The translations under genes and the position numbers were made by a program. DNA of 64,000 nt, taken from the NCBI GenBank assembly GCA_944389975.1, contig CALXOH010000044.1:33782-97781 (forward strand). The letters are read 5' to 3'. This document shows positions 15,865 through 25,427 of the stretch, piece by piece. Numbering within the stretch: position 1 is the first letter of the stretch; the number at the start of each line of letters is the position of its first letter. The DNA is from an uncultured Spirochaetaceae bacterium. GTDB taxonomy: Bacteria; Spirochaetota; Spirochaetia; Sphaerochaetales; Sphaerochaetaceae. Below the pieces are notes generated by a model. The model did not search any database and was not told where the DNA came from. It saw only the letters and a program-made list of their open reading frames with translations.

Positions 15865-16803
15865 ATGGCACTACTCATTCCAATCCTCGTAATCATACTG
15901 GTTGCAATGCCCGTCGCTTTGCTTTTCTTTGCAATCGGAAGGAAAGATACCCATAAGCCGGCAAAGAGAAAGGAAATCAGGATCGACCAGAACATGGAAA
16001 AAACCAGAAAGAGGAACAAACTCGCACTAAGGCGAGCCCGTAGGAAAATACTTGGAAACGCACCTTACGAGGAACTTGAGATACAAGCCCGCGACAGAGT
16101 GAAACTCTATGGGGAATTCTTTCCCAACCGATCGGGGAAACTCGTGATACTCATCCACGGCTACACGGGAAGCCCGGAGGAGATGAAGGATATTGGTGCA
16201 AAGTACTACGAGAAAGGGTATTCCCTCTTCTTCCCATACCTCAGGGGGCATGGGAAAAGCGGGGGTAGGTTCATCGGGATGGGAGTGCTGGATGCCCTGG
16301 ACATTCTCGAATGGATAAAATGGATCAAAGAGAACAAACGCGTTACTGACGTGGTACTCCATGGAGAGTCGATGGGGGCGGCAACTGCAATGATGGCATC
16401 TTACAAAAGCCCCGAAAACGTCCGTGCGATCGTAGAAGATTCGGGATACACATCGGTATATGATATCTTTGCACTCCAGATGAAAGAGCTTTTCCACCTC
16501 CCGCCATTCCCGATTCTTGACATCGTAAACTTATACTCGAAGCTGTTTGCGCACTACTCATTCAAACGAAAATCACCAAGGGACGCGATGAGCAAGACTA
16601 CCATTCCCGTTCTTTTCATACACGGAAGTGCAGACACGTTCGTCCCAACGACCATGGCATACGAGTTATATGAGAATAAATCCGGTGAGAAGGAGCTATT
16701 GATAGTCAAAGGGGCAAGGCACGTGTACTCCGTACAAGTCGATCCGGAGGGTTACTTTGCATGCCTATGGAAATTTCTTGGGAAGTACGTGGAAAGTAAA
16801 TAG
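15865..16803 (+). CDS. Alpha/beta hydrolase, membrane-anchored
   Basis: A 312-residue protein. The N-terminal hydrophobic segment (about residues 2-24) is followed by a basic stretch, so it is likely anchored by a single helix. The hydrolase core shows ILIHGYTGSPEEM (oxyanion His-Gly), the nucleophile elbow LHGESMGAATAM (Ser), VLFIHGSADTFVP (Asp) and KGARHVYS (His). It resembles serine aminopeptidase/lysophospholipase-type lipases (COG1073). The substrate is unknown. Its stop codon is next to the hairpin shared with the arabinose operon end. Confidence 0.85.
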   Translation: MALLIPILVIILVAMPVALLFFAIGRKDTHKPAKRKEIRIDQNMEKTRKRNKLALRRARRKILGNAPYEELEIQARDRVKLYGEFFPNRSGKLVILIHGYTGSPEEMKDIGAKYYEKGYSLFFPYLRGHGKSGGRFIGMGVLDALDILEWIKWIKENKRVTDVVLHGESMGAATAMMASYKSPENVRAIVEDSGYTSVYDIFALQMKELFHLPPFPILDIVNLYSKLFAHYSFKRKSPRDAMSKTTIPVLFIHGSADTFVPTTMAYELYENKSGEKELLIVKGARHVYSVQVDPEGYFACLWKFLGKYVESK

Positions 16804-16820
16804 GCCACGTTTCCGTGGCC
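16803..16820 (-). terminator. Probable terminator of the arabinose operon
   Basis: Perfect 7-bp stem GGCCACG/CGTGGCC with a 4-nt loop, just beyond the araD stop. On the minus strand it is followed by TATTTACTTT, an imperfect T tract. Confidence 0.5.
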
Positions 16821-16825
16821 AAGTG

Positions 16826-17515
16826 TCAATTCTGCCCGTAGTAGGCATCCTTTCCATGCTTTCTGAAGTAGTGTTTATCCTTGATCCTGTCAGGTGCTTC
16901 CTTTGCTTTGTTATCAAGGATGATGGTATATAGTGCCATCTTTGCGCACTCTTCAAGCACTTTTGCGTTATGAACGGCATCAAAACCATCCTTTCCCCAA
17001 CTGAACGGGCCATGATGGGAACAGAGTACTGCGGGGACAGCCATCACATCTTTCCCTTCGAAAACTTCCACGATGACTTTCCCTGTATTCTTCTCGTACC
17101 CGTCTTCGATCTCTTCTTCGGTCAACAAACGTGCAAGTGGAACAGAACCGTAGAACGTATCTGCGTGCGTCGTTCCGTAACATGGAAGTTCCCTCTCGCT
17201 CTGCGCCCAGCTCGTTGCATATGGGGAGTGGGTATGCACTATCCCCCCGATCTCTTCGAAAGCCCTGTAAAGCTCCAGATGCGTGAGCATGTCTGAAGAG
17301 GGACGGAGCTTGCCATCGACCTTGTTTCCCTCAAGGTCGATTATGACAATGTCATCCTTCTTCATCGTATCGTACTCGACTCCGCTTGGTTTGATCGCGA
17401 AAACCCCGTTTCTCCTGTCTATCTCGGATACGTTTCCCCAAGTGAACGTAACGAGGCCCAATCGGGGAAGCATCAGGTTCTCTTCAAGTACTTTTTCCTT
17501 TAATTCGTCGTACAT
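16826..17515 (-). CDS. araD: L-ribulose-5-phosphate 4-epimerase
   Basis: A 229-residue class II aldolase-fold epimerase that makes D-xylulose-5-phosphate from L-ribulose-5-phosphate. Motifs: LVTFTWGNVSEID and AIKPSGVEYD (phosphate site), IVHTHSPYATSWAQ (zinc His pair), CYGTTHADTFYG and CSHHGPFSWG (third zinc His). Last gene of the arabinose operon; 9 bp separate it from araB. Confidence 0.96.
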   Translation of the reverse strand: MYDELKEKVLEENLMLPRLGLVTFTWGNVSEIDRRNGVFAIKPSGVEYDTMKKDDIVIIDLEGNKVDGKLRPSSDMLTHLELYRAFEEIGGIVHTHSPYATSWAQSERELPCYGTTHADTFYGSVPLARLLTEEEIEDGYEKNTGKVIVEVFEGKDVMAVPAVLCSHHGPFSWGKDGFDAVHNAKVLEECAKMALYTIILDNKAKEAPDRIKDKHYFRKHGKDAYYGQN

Positions 17516-17524
17516 TCCATCACC

Positions 17525-19117
17525 TCAACAGAAAACCTCGACCGCCGCTTTCTCGACAGCCAGTCCCTTCTTGTAATTCTCCAAATACCTCTCGAAACCT
17601 TCCACATCCTCCTTCCTCGGGTAGACAATGCTGCTGTCTGCATGCTTGAACACTTCGTCATCCAGGAAGTCTTCAAGGGATTTTGTCGAGTGTATGTAGG
17701 ATGCAAGGAGCGCGATTCCCCACGCACCTCCCTCACCCGCAGTCGAAAGAACCCTGCATGGAGTTTTTGTCACTACAGCCATTATATTCTGCCCCACGGA
17801 AGGGGTTTTGAAGAATCCACCGTGCCCGGAGAGCATGTCAATCACGACACCTTCCTTCTCAAAGAGGATATCGAGGCCGATACGCATCGCGGAAAGGGAC
17901 GAATAGAGCTCGGATCGCATGAAGTTTCCGAGGGTGAATGACGACCCCTCGGGGGTAAGTACAAACGGACAGCCCGAAGAGAATCCGGTGATGTGCTCGC
18001 CGGAGATGTACGGACAGGAAACTATTCCGCCAGCATCAGGGGCAGCTTCAAGTGCAGATGAGAGAACCTTGTCATAAAGCTCCCCCTTCGACTTCTCAAC
18101 GCCCAGTTTTTGCAACACTTCTGCAAATATGCGAAGCCATGAGTCATAGCTTCCCGTGCAGTTGTTGCTGTGAGCCATCGCAACCTGCCTGCCGTCAGGG
18201 GTTGTCACTATGTCAAGTTCGCCATAGACTGCCCTCAGCGGTTTTTCGAGTACCACAGATGCAAATACGCTCGTTCCGGCAGATACGTTTCCGCTTCTTG
18301 CCTTCACTGCGTTTGTCGCCATCATCCCGGTCTCCGCATCCCCTTCGGGAGGACAGAACGGAACGCCGCTCTCCAGATCGCCATCCTTGTCAAGAAGCAA
18401 CGATCCTTCGCTTGTAAGCTTTCCCGCTTCCTTTCCTGCAACCAGGATTGAAGGAAGAACGCTCTCGATCCTCCATGAGTACTTTCCTTCAAGATAAGTC
18501 TTGTCAAAGAGGTCTGCAGCCTTCTTCTGATAACACTTTCCATCAACGTCGATGGGGAACATGCCGGATGCGTCCCCTATTCCGATCACGTGGCACCCTG
18601 TGAGCATGAAATGCACATAGGATGCGAGTGTCGTCACATGATCGAGCACCTCAAGGTACGGGCGGCATGCCTTGATGTCCTTTAAAAGATGGCTGATCGT
18701 CCAGCGCTGTGGTATCGGGTATGCAAAAAGGGAAGTAAGCTCCTCCGACTCCTCCTTGGTGATGTTATTCCTCCAGGTTCTGAAGGGCGAGAGAAGATTC
18801 CCCTGTGCATCGAAAGGCATGTAACCATGCATCATGGCGCTGATTCCGATTGCAGAAAGCTTTCCCAACGTCACACCGTAGTTATCCCTGACATCCTTCT
18901 TAAGCGATGCATAGCACCCGCTCAGTCCGTCGAGTATATCCTCGATCGAATAGGTCCATACGCCGTCCTCAAGCCGGTTCTCCCAATCGTACGTGCCTAC
19001 CGCCACCGGATCCTTGTCGCTTGAGATCAGAACAGCCTTGATCCTCGTGGATCCGAATTCGATTCCAAGCGAGCACTTCCCCTCTTTCAATTCACGTTTG
19101 ATATCATCGGTGTTCAT
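17525..19117 (-). CDS. araB: Ribulokinase (FGGY family)
   Basis: A 530-residue sugar kinase. The N-terminal phosphate loop is SLGIEFGSTRIKAVLIS. SAGTSVFASVVLE, later GLDILFEKEG and LSGHGGFFKTPSVGQNIMA are typical of the second FGGY domain. Sequence style is closer to the Firmicutes/spirochaete 'ATPase/ribulokinase' group than to E. coli AraB. Position between araA and araD makes L-ribulose the likely substrate. It overlaps the araA stop by 14 bp. Confidence 0.88.
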   Translation of the reverse strand: MNTDDIKRELKEGKCSLGIEFGSTRIKAVLISSDKDPVAVGTYDWENRLEDGVWTYSIEDILDGLSGCYASLKKDVRDNYGVTLGKLSAIGISAMMHGYMPFDAQGNLLSPFRTWRNNITKEESEELTSLFAYPIPQRWTISHLLKDIKACRPYLEVLDHVTTLASYVHFMLTGCHVIGIGDASGMFPIDVDGKCYQKKAADLFDKTYLEGKYSWRIESVLPSILVAGKEAGKLTSEGSLLLDKDGDLESGVPFCPPEGDAETGMMATNAVKARSGNVSAGTSVFASVVLEKPLRAVYGELDIVTTPDGRQVAMAHSNNCTGSYDSWLRIFAEVLQKLGVEKSKGELYDKVLSSALEAAPDAGGIVSCPYISGEHITGFSSGCPFVLTPEGSSFTLGNFMRSELYSSLSAMRIGLDILFEKEGVVIDMLSGHGGFFKTPSVGQNIMAVVTKTPCRVLSTAGEGGAWGIALLASYIHSTKSLEDFLDDEVFKHADSSIVYPRKEDVEGFERYLENYKKGLAVEKAAVEVFC

Positions 19118-20579
19118 AGTAAGCCTCGTTCCATCTCAGCCTGTCCTTGAGACCGTCAATAGTAGTATCTTTTCCGATCCTCACCATCTCGATTCCCATC
19201 GCATCCGCCCAAGTCTGCATCTGCTTTGAAGTGATGTCGTATGAGAATGCAGTGTGGTGTGCGCCTCCTGCAAGAATCCACGCTTTTGCACCCGTAAGCA
19301 GATCAGGTTCCGGCCTCCAATAGCTGGATGCAACCGGTAGGTTGGGCATCTTCTCAGGGCACTTTATGCTCTCGACTTCACTTACTATCAACCTGAAGCG
19401 GGTTCCGAGGTCGATCAGGCTGGTGGCGATGCCCTTTCCTTCCTTGGATGTGAAGACAAGCCTTGCAGGATCCTCCCTGTCGCCCATTGAAAGCGGATTG
19501 ACGCGGATGAAGACCTTTCCATCCGAGCACGACGGGCATACCTCGAGCATGTGTGACTCAAGCACCGCCTCTTTTCCCGGAACGAGGTTGTATGTGTAGT
19601 CTTCGAAGAATCCCGTGTTCTTTCCTTCCGCCATAACCTTCATAAGCCTTACCATGGCAGCTGTCTTCCAGTCCCCTTCCGCTCCGAAGCCATACCCTTT
19701 CTCCATCAAGCGCTGGATCGCAAGACCCGGAAGCTGTTTCATGCCCCCGAGGTCACCGAAGTGGGTTACTATCGCATTGTATCCCTTCTCAACAAGCATC
19801 TTCTCCAAGCCCAATTCGATTCCCGCCTGTACTTCGACGTGCTTTCTGAATTCCCCTTCATCCCTTCCGTCGAGGATCAAGCCGTACTTCTGATAGTACT
19901 CATCCATCAGGGCATCCACGTCAGCTTGCTTTACGCTCTTGATGTAATCAACAGCCTCGTTCACCGGGTATGCATCTACCTGCCATCCGAATTTGATCTC
20001 AGCTTCGACCTTGTCCCCTTCGGTTACAGCCACAGAGCGCATGTTGTCTGCAATCCTCATCACGCGGATGTTGTTGCTCTCGACAATCCCGATCGCACTA
20101 TGCATCCACGATGCGATCTGGTCGGTTACATCCTTGTGCCTCCAGTAGCCTACGACCACTTCGCGAGGAATTCCCATCCTCGTCATTATGTGGCCGAATT
20201 CCCTGTCTCCATGGGCAGACTGGTTCTCGTTCATGAAATCCATGTCTATCGTGGAGAATGGAAGAGCTTCGTTGAACTGGGTATGGAGATGCATTATAGG
20301 CTTACGTGCGATCTTCAGTCCGCTGATCCAGTTCTTCGCAGGACTGAACGTATGCATCCATAAAATCGTGCCCATGCACTCTTCATCCGAATTCGCTTCA
20401 TCGAAAAACTTGTAAATCCCTTCCTTTGTCAACAAAGTCGGCTTCCACTCAAGCTTGTATGGAAGGAGGGATGATGAGTTCAAAGTCTCAACCATCTCCT
20501 GAGCGTGTTTTTTTACTTTATCAAGGCATTCGTCCCCATACAGGTCCTGACTGCCTGCAACGAAATAGAATTTGTACAT
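19104..20579 (-). CDS. araA: L-arabinose isomerase
   Basis: A 491-residue enzyme converting L-arabinose to L-ribulose with Mn2+. It begins MYKFYFVAGSQDLYGDE. The metal ligands fall in GFGAEGDWKTAA (Glu), TYNLVPGKEAVLESHMLE (Glu and His) and GGAHHTAFSYD (His). WMHTFSPAKNWI and HLHTQFNEALP are also typical. AGGAGG precedes the ATG. First catabolic gene after the transporter genes. Confidence 0.97.
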   Translation of the reverse strand: MYKFYFVAGSQDLYGDECLDKVKKHAQEMVETLNSSSLLPYKLEWKPTLLTKEGIYKFFDEANSDEECMGTILWMHTFSPAKNWISGLKIARKPIMHLHTQFNEALPFSTIDMDFMNENQSAHGDREFGHIMTRMGIPREVVVGYWRHKDVTDQIASWMHSAIGIVESNNIRVMRIADNMRSVAVTEGDKVEAEIKFGWQVDAYPVNEAVDYIKSVKQADVDALMDEYYQKYGLILDGRDEGEFRKHVEVQAGIELGLEKMLVEKGYNAIVTHFGDLGGMKQLPGLAIQRLMEKGYGFGAEGDWKTAAMVRLMKVMAEGKNTGFFEDYTYNLVPGKEAVLESHMLEVCPSCSDGKVFIRVNPLSMGDREDPARLVFTSKEGKGIATSLIDLGTRFRLIVSEVESIKCPEKMPNLPVASSYWRPEPDLLTGAKAWILAGGAHHTAFSYDITSKQMQTWADAMGIEMVRIGKDTTIDGLKDRLRWNEAYYEHR

Positions 20580-20599
20580 TTTGATTCAACCTCCTGGAA

Positions 20600-21628
20600 T
20601 CAGGCCCTTGCACCCTTTTCCTTTTTCGATCCCAATACGCTCTGCAATATGATGAAGAATGCCAGAAGTGCAGCGATTGCAATTCGCACCCACCACGATG
20701 AGAGTACGCCCGGGAAGTTTATAAGCGTTTCGATCGTGCCTTTGATAAGCACTCCGAAGAAGCTTCCTATTACATTTCCAACGCCACCGGTGAGGAGAGT
20801 ACCTCCGATGACCGCCGATGCGATGGCATCCATCTCGAATCCCTTCGCCTGTTCAACGAACCCTGAGCATGTGTTGAGACAGAAGAGTATTCCACCGATT
20901 GCGCAGTAGAACCCGGAGATCACATATGCGATGAACCTGGTCCTGCGGATGTTTATACCCATCAGAAGCGATGACTGTTCTGAGCCTCCGACTGCGTAGA
21001 AACGGCGTCCGAAACGGGAATAACGAAGGATTATGAAAGTGATGACAAGGATTACCAATGCGATCACGACCGTAGGATAGATGTACGGATCGATGACCTT
21101 TCCTCGTCTGTTTACATAGCCTCCGAACGGGAAACGGATCCTGAACTGTGCCCAGGAAGTGAAAAGCTCGTTCTTGATCGCTATCATGTCGCGGCTTATG
21201 ATCGCTGTCATACCGCGGGCGAAGAACATTCCTGCAAGTGTGACAATAAACGGCTGGATGTTCAGATACGCGACCAAAAAACCCTGTACGATTCCGAAGA
21301 CAACACCCGTTACGAGTACTATGAGCACCGCCTGTACGGCTCCGACGCCCTGGTTCTCCATCATGTTCGCAAGCATCATGCAACTTAACGCCACGAATGA
21401 TCCGACGGAGATATCGATTCCCCCTGTGATCATCACTATCGTCATTCCACAGGCGATGACTATCAAGGCTGCGTTGTTGATCATCAAGTTCAGGAACACC
21501 TGGAAACGTCCGAAATTCAGATCCCTGAAGACGATGCATCCGAAAATGTACATCGCAAAGAATAGAATTATCGTCACTATCAGGAGGAACGAGTTCTGAT
21601 TCAGTTTTTTCTTTCCAAGCAAATTCAT
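20600..21628 (-). CDS. Sugar ABC transporter permease (YjfF-like)
   Basis: A 342-residue RbsC/YjfF-family permease with about eight to ten membrane segments. Motifs: GMTIVMITGGIDISVGS, AYLNIQPFIVTLAGMFFARG and AIASAVIGGTLLTGGVGNVIGS. It pairs with the next gene as a heterodimeric channel for the importer. Start and upstream stop overlap by 4 bp. Confidence 0.9.
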   Translation of the reverse strand: MNLLGKKKLNQNSFLLIVTIILFFAMYIFGCIVFRDLNFGRFQVFLNLMINNAALIVIACGMTIVMITGGIDISVGSFVALSCMMLANMMENQGVGAVQAVLIVLVTGVVFGIVQGFLVAYLNIQPFIVTLAGMFFARGMTAIISRDMIAIKNELFTSWAQFRIRFPFGGYVNRRGKVIDPYIYPTVVIALVILVITFIILRYSRFGRRFYAVGGSEQSSLLMGINIRRTRFIAYVISGFYCAIGGILFCLNTCSGFVEQAKGFEMDAIASAVIGGTLLTGGVGNVIGSFFGVLIKGTIETLINFPGVLSSWWVRIAIAALLAFFIILQSVLGSKKEKGARA

Positions 21629-22695
21629 GCCGTCACCTCCCCGATCGCCTTCTTAGCTTCAAGCTTCTTTCTGAATTTCCTCACGTAGCGTTGGAATTCA
21701 GGAGACTGCAACGAAACTATGATCACGACTACTATCGCCTTGTACACAGGGATTTGGTCTGCACTTACGCCGATTGCATAGAGTGTAGTCGTCAATGCCT
21801 GTATAGTATATGCTCCAATGATCGAGCCAAGGATGCTGAAGCGTCCTCCGCCAAGGCTGTTTCCACCGAGTGCGACTGCAAGGATGGCATCCAATTCGAG
21901 GTTCAATCCAATGTTGTTCGCATCTGCCGAATAGATTCTGGAGGATGCTACGATCCCTGCGATTCCCGAGAGAACACCGCAAAATACATACGTAGCGAAG
22001 ATGATCATCACAGACTTCAATCCGACGTGCTTCGATGCTTCCTTGTTCACACCTACGCTTTCGACGAAGAGGCCGAATGCCGTCTTCTTTACGAAAAGCT
22101 GGACGAGAATCACCACGGCAATCGAAATGAATACCGGAGTAGGTATTGGAACCCCGGGTAGGAAGTTACCGATGTACTGGTAGCTGTCGACACGGATGTA
22201 TGTGATCTGACCTTTTGTTATAAGCTGTGCGATTCCCCGCCCTGCGGTGTACAGGATCAGGGTTGCGACCATCGGCTGGATACGCATCTTCGCAACCAGA
22301 AATCCATTCCACGCACCGCACAATGCCCCGGCTCCTATTCCAAGAAGGATCGCCGGGAAAAGCGGGAACTGGTATTCGTTTACGGATATCTCACCCCCGG
22401 AGAGGAAGAACGTCGTCACGGCTGCAGTAACCGCCATTACGGCACCGACTGATATATCGGTTCCGGCAGAAGCTGCGACTACAAGCGTCATGCCGACAGC
22501 GAGGATCACGAGTTCACTTGCCCTGTTTATTATGTCGACGGGCCTTCCGTAGAGAACTCCGTTCCGGATTTCCACATGGAAGAAATCCGGGGTGGTTATC
22601 ACATTGACCATCAAGACCAGAAAGAGGCAGAAAAGCGGGAGGAACAGCTTGTAATGTACGATCTTCCCCAGCCTCGACTTCAAATCACCGTTCAC
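21625..22695 (-). CDS. Sugar ABC transporter permease (YtfT-like)
   Basis: A 356-residue permease of the same family. Motifs: AVGMTLVVAASAGTDISVGAVM, VAKMRIQPMVATLILYTAGRG and LDAILAVALGGNSLGGGRFSILG. In E. coli the homologous pair YtfT-YjfF forms the galactofuranose importer. It overlaps the ATPase gene stop by 4 bp (ATGA). Confidence 0.9.
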   Translation of the reverse strand: MNGDLKSRLGKIVHYKLFLPLFCLFLVLMVNVITTPDFFHVEIRNGVLYGRPVDIINRASELVILAVGMTLVVAASAGTDISVGAVMAVTAAVTTFFLSGGEISVNEYQFPLFPAILLGIGAGALCGAWNGFLVAKMRIQPMVATLILYTAGRGIAQLITKGQITYIRVDSYQYIGNFLPGVPIPTPVFISIAVVILVQLFVKKTAFGLFVESVGVNKEASKHVGLKSVMIIFATYVFCGVLSGIAGIVASSRIYSADANNIGLNLELDAILAVALGGNSLGGGRFSILGSIIGAYTIQALTTTLYAIGVSADQIPVYKAIVVVIIVSLQSPEFQRYVRKFRKKLEAKKAIGEVTA

Positions 22696-24200
22696 TTCTC
22701 ACCTCCTGCAATAGCCTTCATGACGGAAGAGACGTTCAGGTTCTCTTCCCCGGAGAGTTCCCCCACTTTCTTTCCATCGCGCATGATTCCCATCCTCGAA
22801 CAGGTCCTGAGCATCTCCTCAATCTCGGAAGAGATGAATATCACTCCCTTCCCTTCATCTGCGAATCGGAGGATCAGTTTCTGTATCTCGGTCTTCGTTC
22901 CGATGTCAATTCCCCTCGTAGGTTCGTCAAGGATGATGAACTCGGGGTTCGTCAGAAGCCACCTTGCGAGGATAACCTTCTGCTGGTTGCCTCCCGAAAG
23001 GCTCTTGATCGGGGTTTCCCTGGATGCTGTCTTTATTTGCAATATCTTTATATATTCGTCTACAAATTCTTCCTGGTTCTTCTTGTTGATGAGCTTGAAC
23101 ATGCCGTTCTTCACCTGAAGTGCTATGAGCATGTTCTCCCTTACGCTCAAATCGGGGATGATTCCATCCTTCTTCCTGTCTTCGGGAAGGTAAGCCATTC
23201 CAGCCTTCATCGATTCAAGCTCGTTTCCGCTCCTGACCTTCTTGTCAGCACACGTTACGGTACCTGCGTTCGCTTTGTCCGCTCCGTAGATTGCGCGTAC
23301 CAGTTCGCTTCTTCCCGAGCCCAAAAGTCCTGCAAGGCCGACTACCTCTCCCTTGTGCACGTTGATGTTGAATTCCTTGATCTTTGCACTCTTTACGCTG
23401 TCTGCATCGATAATGACCTTCTCCGACGGCTTTGTAGTCCTCATGTTCTTTATCTCGGCAAGATCGTCAAGGTCCTTTCCAAGCATCTTCGATACGAGTT
23501 CGACCCTCGGCAGGTCTTTGATGGGATACTCTCCCACGAGCTGTCCGTTCCTGAGGACAGTTATCCTGTCACATACCTGATATACCTGCTCCAAAAAGTG
23601 CGTTACGAATATGATTCCGACCCCTTTCGACTTGAGGTTCGTCATCACTGAAAAGAGCTTCTCCACTTCCGAATCATCAAGCGAGCTCGTAGGTTCGTCA
23701 AGGATGAGCACCTTGCATTCGGTGCTGACAGCACGCGCAATTGCGATCATCTGCTGGATTGCAATCGAATAGTTCTCGACTGCGGCTGTGACATCAATAT
23801 CTATATCGAGGGAGGAGAGCAACTTCCTGCTGTCCTCATGCATCTTCTTCCAATCGACAAATCCGCCCTTCCTGGGCTCCCTGCCCATGAATATGTTCTC
23901 GCTTACGCTCAAGTTCGGGCAAAGGCATACCTCTTGGTATACGGTGCTGATCCCATTATCCTGGGCATCCTGCGGGCTTTTGTTGACGATCTCCCCATGC
24001 CCTTTGAGGTATATCGATCCCCCGTCAAGTTCATAAACCCCTGTAAGTACTTTGATAAGTGTGGATTTTCCTGCCCCGTTTTCACCCATGAGGGCATGTA
24101 TCTCACCTTCCCTAAGGGTGAATGCAACGTTCTGCAATGCCTTTACACCCGGGAAAGTCTTATAGATTCCCTCCATATGGAGAACGACGTTTTCTTCCAT
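22692..24200 (-). CDS. Sugar ABC transporter ATP-binding protein (YtfR/AraG-like)
   Basis: A 502-residue protein with two tandem ATPase domains. The first has Walker A GENGAGKSTLIK and Walker B ILDEPTSSLDDSE. The second has a degenerate P-loop GLLGSGRSELVRA, the signature LSGGNQQKVILARWL and FIILDEPTRGIDIG. This domain arrangement is standard for monosaccharide importers. AAGGAGGAG lies before the ATG. An intra-operon hairpin separates it from the binding-protein gene. Confidence 0.94.
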   Translation of the reverse strand: MEENVVLHMEGIYKTFPGVKALQNVAFTLREGEIHALMGENGAGKSTLIKVLTGVYELDGGSIYLKGHGEIVNKSPQDAQDNGISTVYQEVCLCPNLSVSENIFMGREPRKGGFVDWKKMHEDSRKLLSSLDIDIDVTAAVENYSIAIQQMIAIARAVSTECKVLILDEPTSSLDDSEVEKLFSVMTNLKSKGVGIIFVTHFLEQVYQVCDRITVLRNGQLVGEYPIKDLPRVELVSKMLGKDLDDLAEIKNMRTTKPSEKVIIDADSVKSAKIKEFNINVHKGEVVGLAGLLGSGRSELVRAIYGADKANAGTVTCADKKVRSGNELESMKAGMAYLPEDRKKDGIIPDLSVRENMLIALQVKNGMFKLINKKNQEEFVDEYIKILQIKTASRETPIKSLSGGNQQKVILARWLLTNPEFIILDEPTRGIDIGTKTEIQKLILRFADEGKGVIFISSEIEEMLRTCSRMGIMRDGKKVGELSGEENLNVSSVMKAIAGGEK

Positions 24201-24227
24201 AGGGCTCCTCCTTTTTTTCTTCCGAAA

Positions 24228-24253
24228 GAAAAATGGGCGGTATTACGCCGCCC
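24228..24253 (-). terminator. Intra-operon terminator/attenuator after the binding-protein gene
   Basis: Minus strand stem GGGCGG/CCGCCC with a 7-nt loop followed by ATTTTTC. It lies between the binding-protein stop and the ATPase start, the usual position for a partial terminator that leaves binding protein in excess of the membrane parts. Confidence 0.6.
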
Positions 24254-24281
24254 GTAATTACCACGCAACCCGGAAAATTGA

Positions 24282-25241
24282 TCAATATGCGCGGGTTGCC
24301 TTGATTGCCTCGAGATCCATGGTTGTGTCGAAGTATGTCTCGTCTACGTACTGGATCTTGTCAACAGACTCGCCATTCTCAAGCTTCTGGATGATCTCTG
24401 CCACCCTTGGGCCATGGAGCGGGTTACACTCGAATGCTGCGTTCAAATCGCCTGCGATCATTGCATCAAATGCTGCACGAACTGCATCGAAGGAGAAGAT
24501 GATGATGTCTCCATCAGGTCCGCAAGTTCTTCCAGCAGCCTTGATTGCGTCGATTGCTCCGAATGCCATGTTGTCGTTCTCACATACGACTACGTCGATA
24601 TCCGGATAGCTGTGGAGGAAGGATTCCATGACTTCCTGTCCCTTGGCCTGAGTGAACTCACCGGTCTGCATAGCGAGCATGTGCCAGTTGTCATGCTGTG
24701 CGAGGATGTTTCCGAATCCCTCGGTTCTTCCAACCTGTGCGGATGCTCCGATCGTGCCCTGGAGTGTTACGATGTTGATGTCCTCATCAGCCCTGCCCTG
24801 CTTCTCAAGGTAATCCTCAAGCCAATGTCCGGCTGTCTCGCCTTCCTTTACGAAGTTGCCGCCTACCCAAGCTACATAGAGCTCATCGGACACGTCCATC
24901 ATACGGTCGGAAAGGATAACAGGGATTCCTGCGTCATATGCTTCCTGCAAAACCGTTTCCCATCCGGTCTCTACAACAGGAGCTACTACGATGTAGTCGA
25001 CTTCCCTCTGGATGAAGTTTCTGATGGCCCTGATCTGGTTTTCCTGCTTCTGCTGGGCATCATCGAAAATCAGCTGATATCCGTTTTCAGGTGTGAAAGT
25101 GTCCTGGAAGGACTTCGTGTTTGCCATTCGCCAGTCAGACTCTGCGCCGACCTGTGCGTAACCGACAGTAATGAGATCTTCTGCATAAACCATTCCTGCA
25201 ACCATCATGAGTGCAAGAAGTACTGCAACAACTTTTTTCAT
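24282..25241 (-). CDS. YtfQ-type sugar-binding protein (L-arabinose, probably furanose form)
   Basis: A 319-residue periplasmic binding protein. The signal peptide MKKVVAVLLALMMVAGMVYA is cleaved before EDLITVGYAQVGAESDWR. FDDAQQKQENQIRAIRNFI and YIVVAPVVETGWE closely follow E. coli YtfQ, which is known to bind galactofuranose. The operon's araA-araB-araD genes argue that L-arabinose is the physiological ligand here (inference). The start at 25241 is chosen because GGAG lies 6 nt upstream; the ATG two codons earlier is too close to it. Confidence 0.9.
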   Translation of the reverse strand: MKKVVAVLLALMMVAGMVYAEDLITVGYAQVGAESDWRMANTKSFQDTFTPENGYQLIFDDAQQKQENQIRAIRNFIQREVDYIVVAPVVETGWETVLQEAYDAGIPVILSDRMMDVSDELYVAWVGGNFVKEGETAGHWLEDYLEKQGRADEDINIVTLQGTIGASAQVGRTEGFGNILAQHDNWHMLAMQTGEFTQAKGQEVMESFLHSYPDIDVVVCENDNMAFGAIDAIKAAGRTCGPDGDIIIFSFDAVRAAFDAMIAGDLNAAFECNPLHGPRVAEIIQKLENGESVDKIQYVDETYFDTTMDLEAIKATRAY

Positions 25242-25265
25242 TTCCATCTCCTTTTGTTTTCTTTG

Positions 25266-25326
25266 CGTGTACGTTAACACATCGCTTACAGTTAAAATTA
25301 TCCAGTTGGGGAAAACGATTCGTCAA
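25266..25326 (-). promoter_or_regulatory. Arabinose operon promoter with LacI-type operator candidates
   Basis: Minus strand TTGACG (25321-25326), 18 bp, GATAAT (25297-25302). Just past the predicted start lie two sites with the CG-centred look of LacI-family operators: TGTAAGCGATGTG (25278-25290) and TGTTAACGTACACG (25266-25279). Binding there would block early elongation. The adjacent LacI-family gene is the obvious candidate regulator. Confidence 0.5.
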
Positions 25327-25427
25327 GAAAAATTAAATATTTTTTATCGGACCTATTATCTCTTTGTTAATAAATAAATTACTTTAGACAAAAATCAACA
25401 TCGATTTGCTTTAAATATTTAATGATG

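Noticed and set aside
19761..20363. 200-codon open frame antisense to araA
   Set aside because: Shadow of a strongly conserved gene; no family resemblance.
24414..25277. 287-codon open frame antisense to the sugar-binding protein
   Set aside because: Cys/Ser/Val-rich composition typical of an antisense shadow; the minus-strand gene is clearly real.
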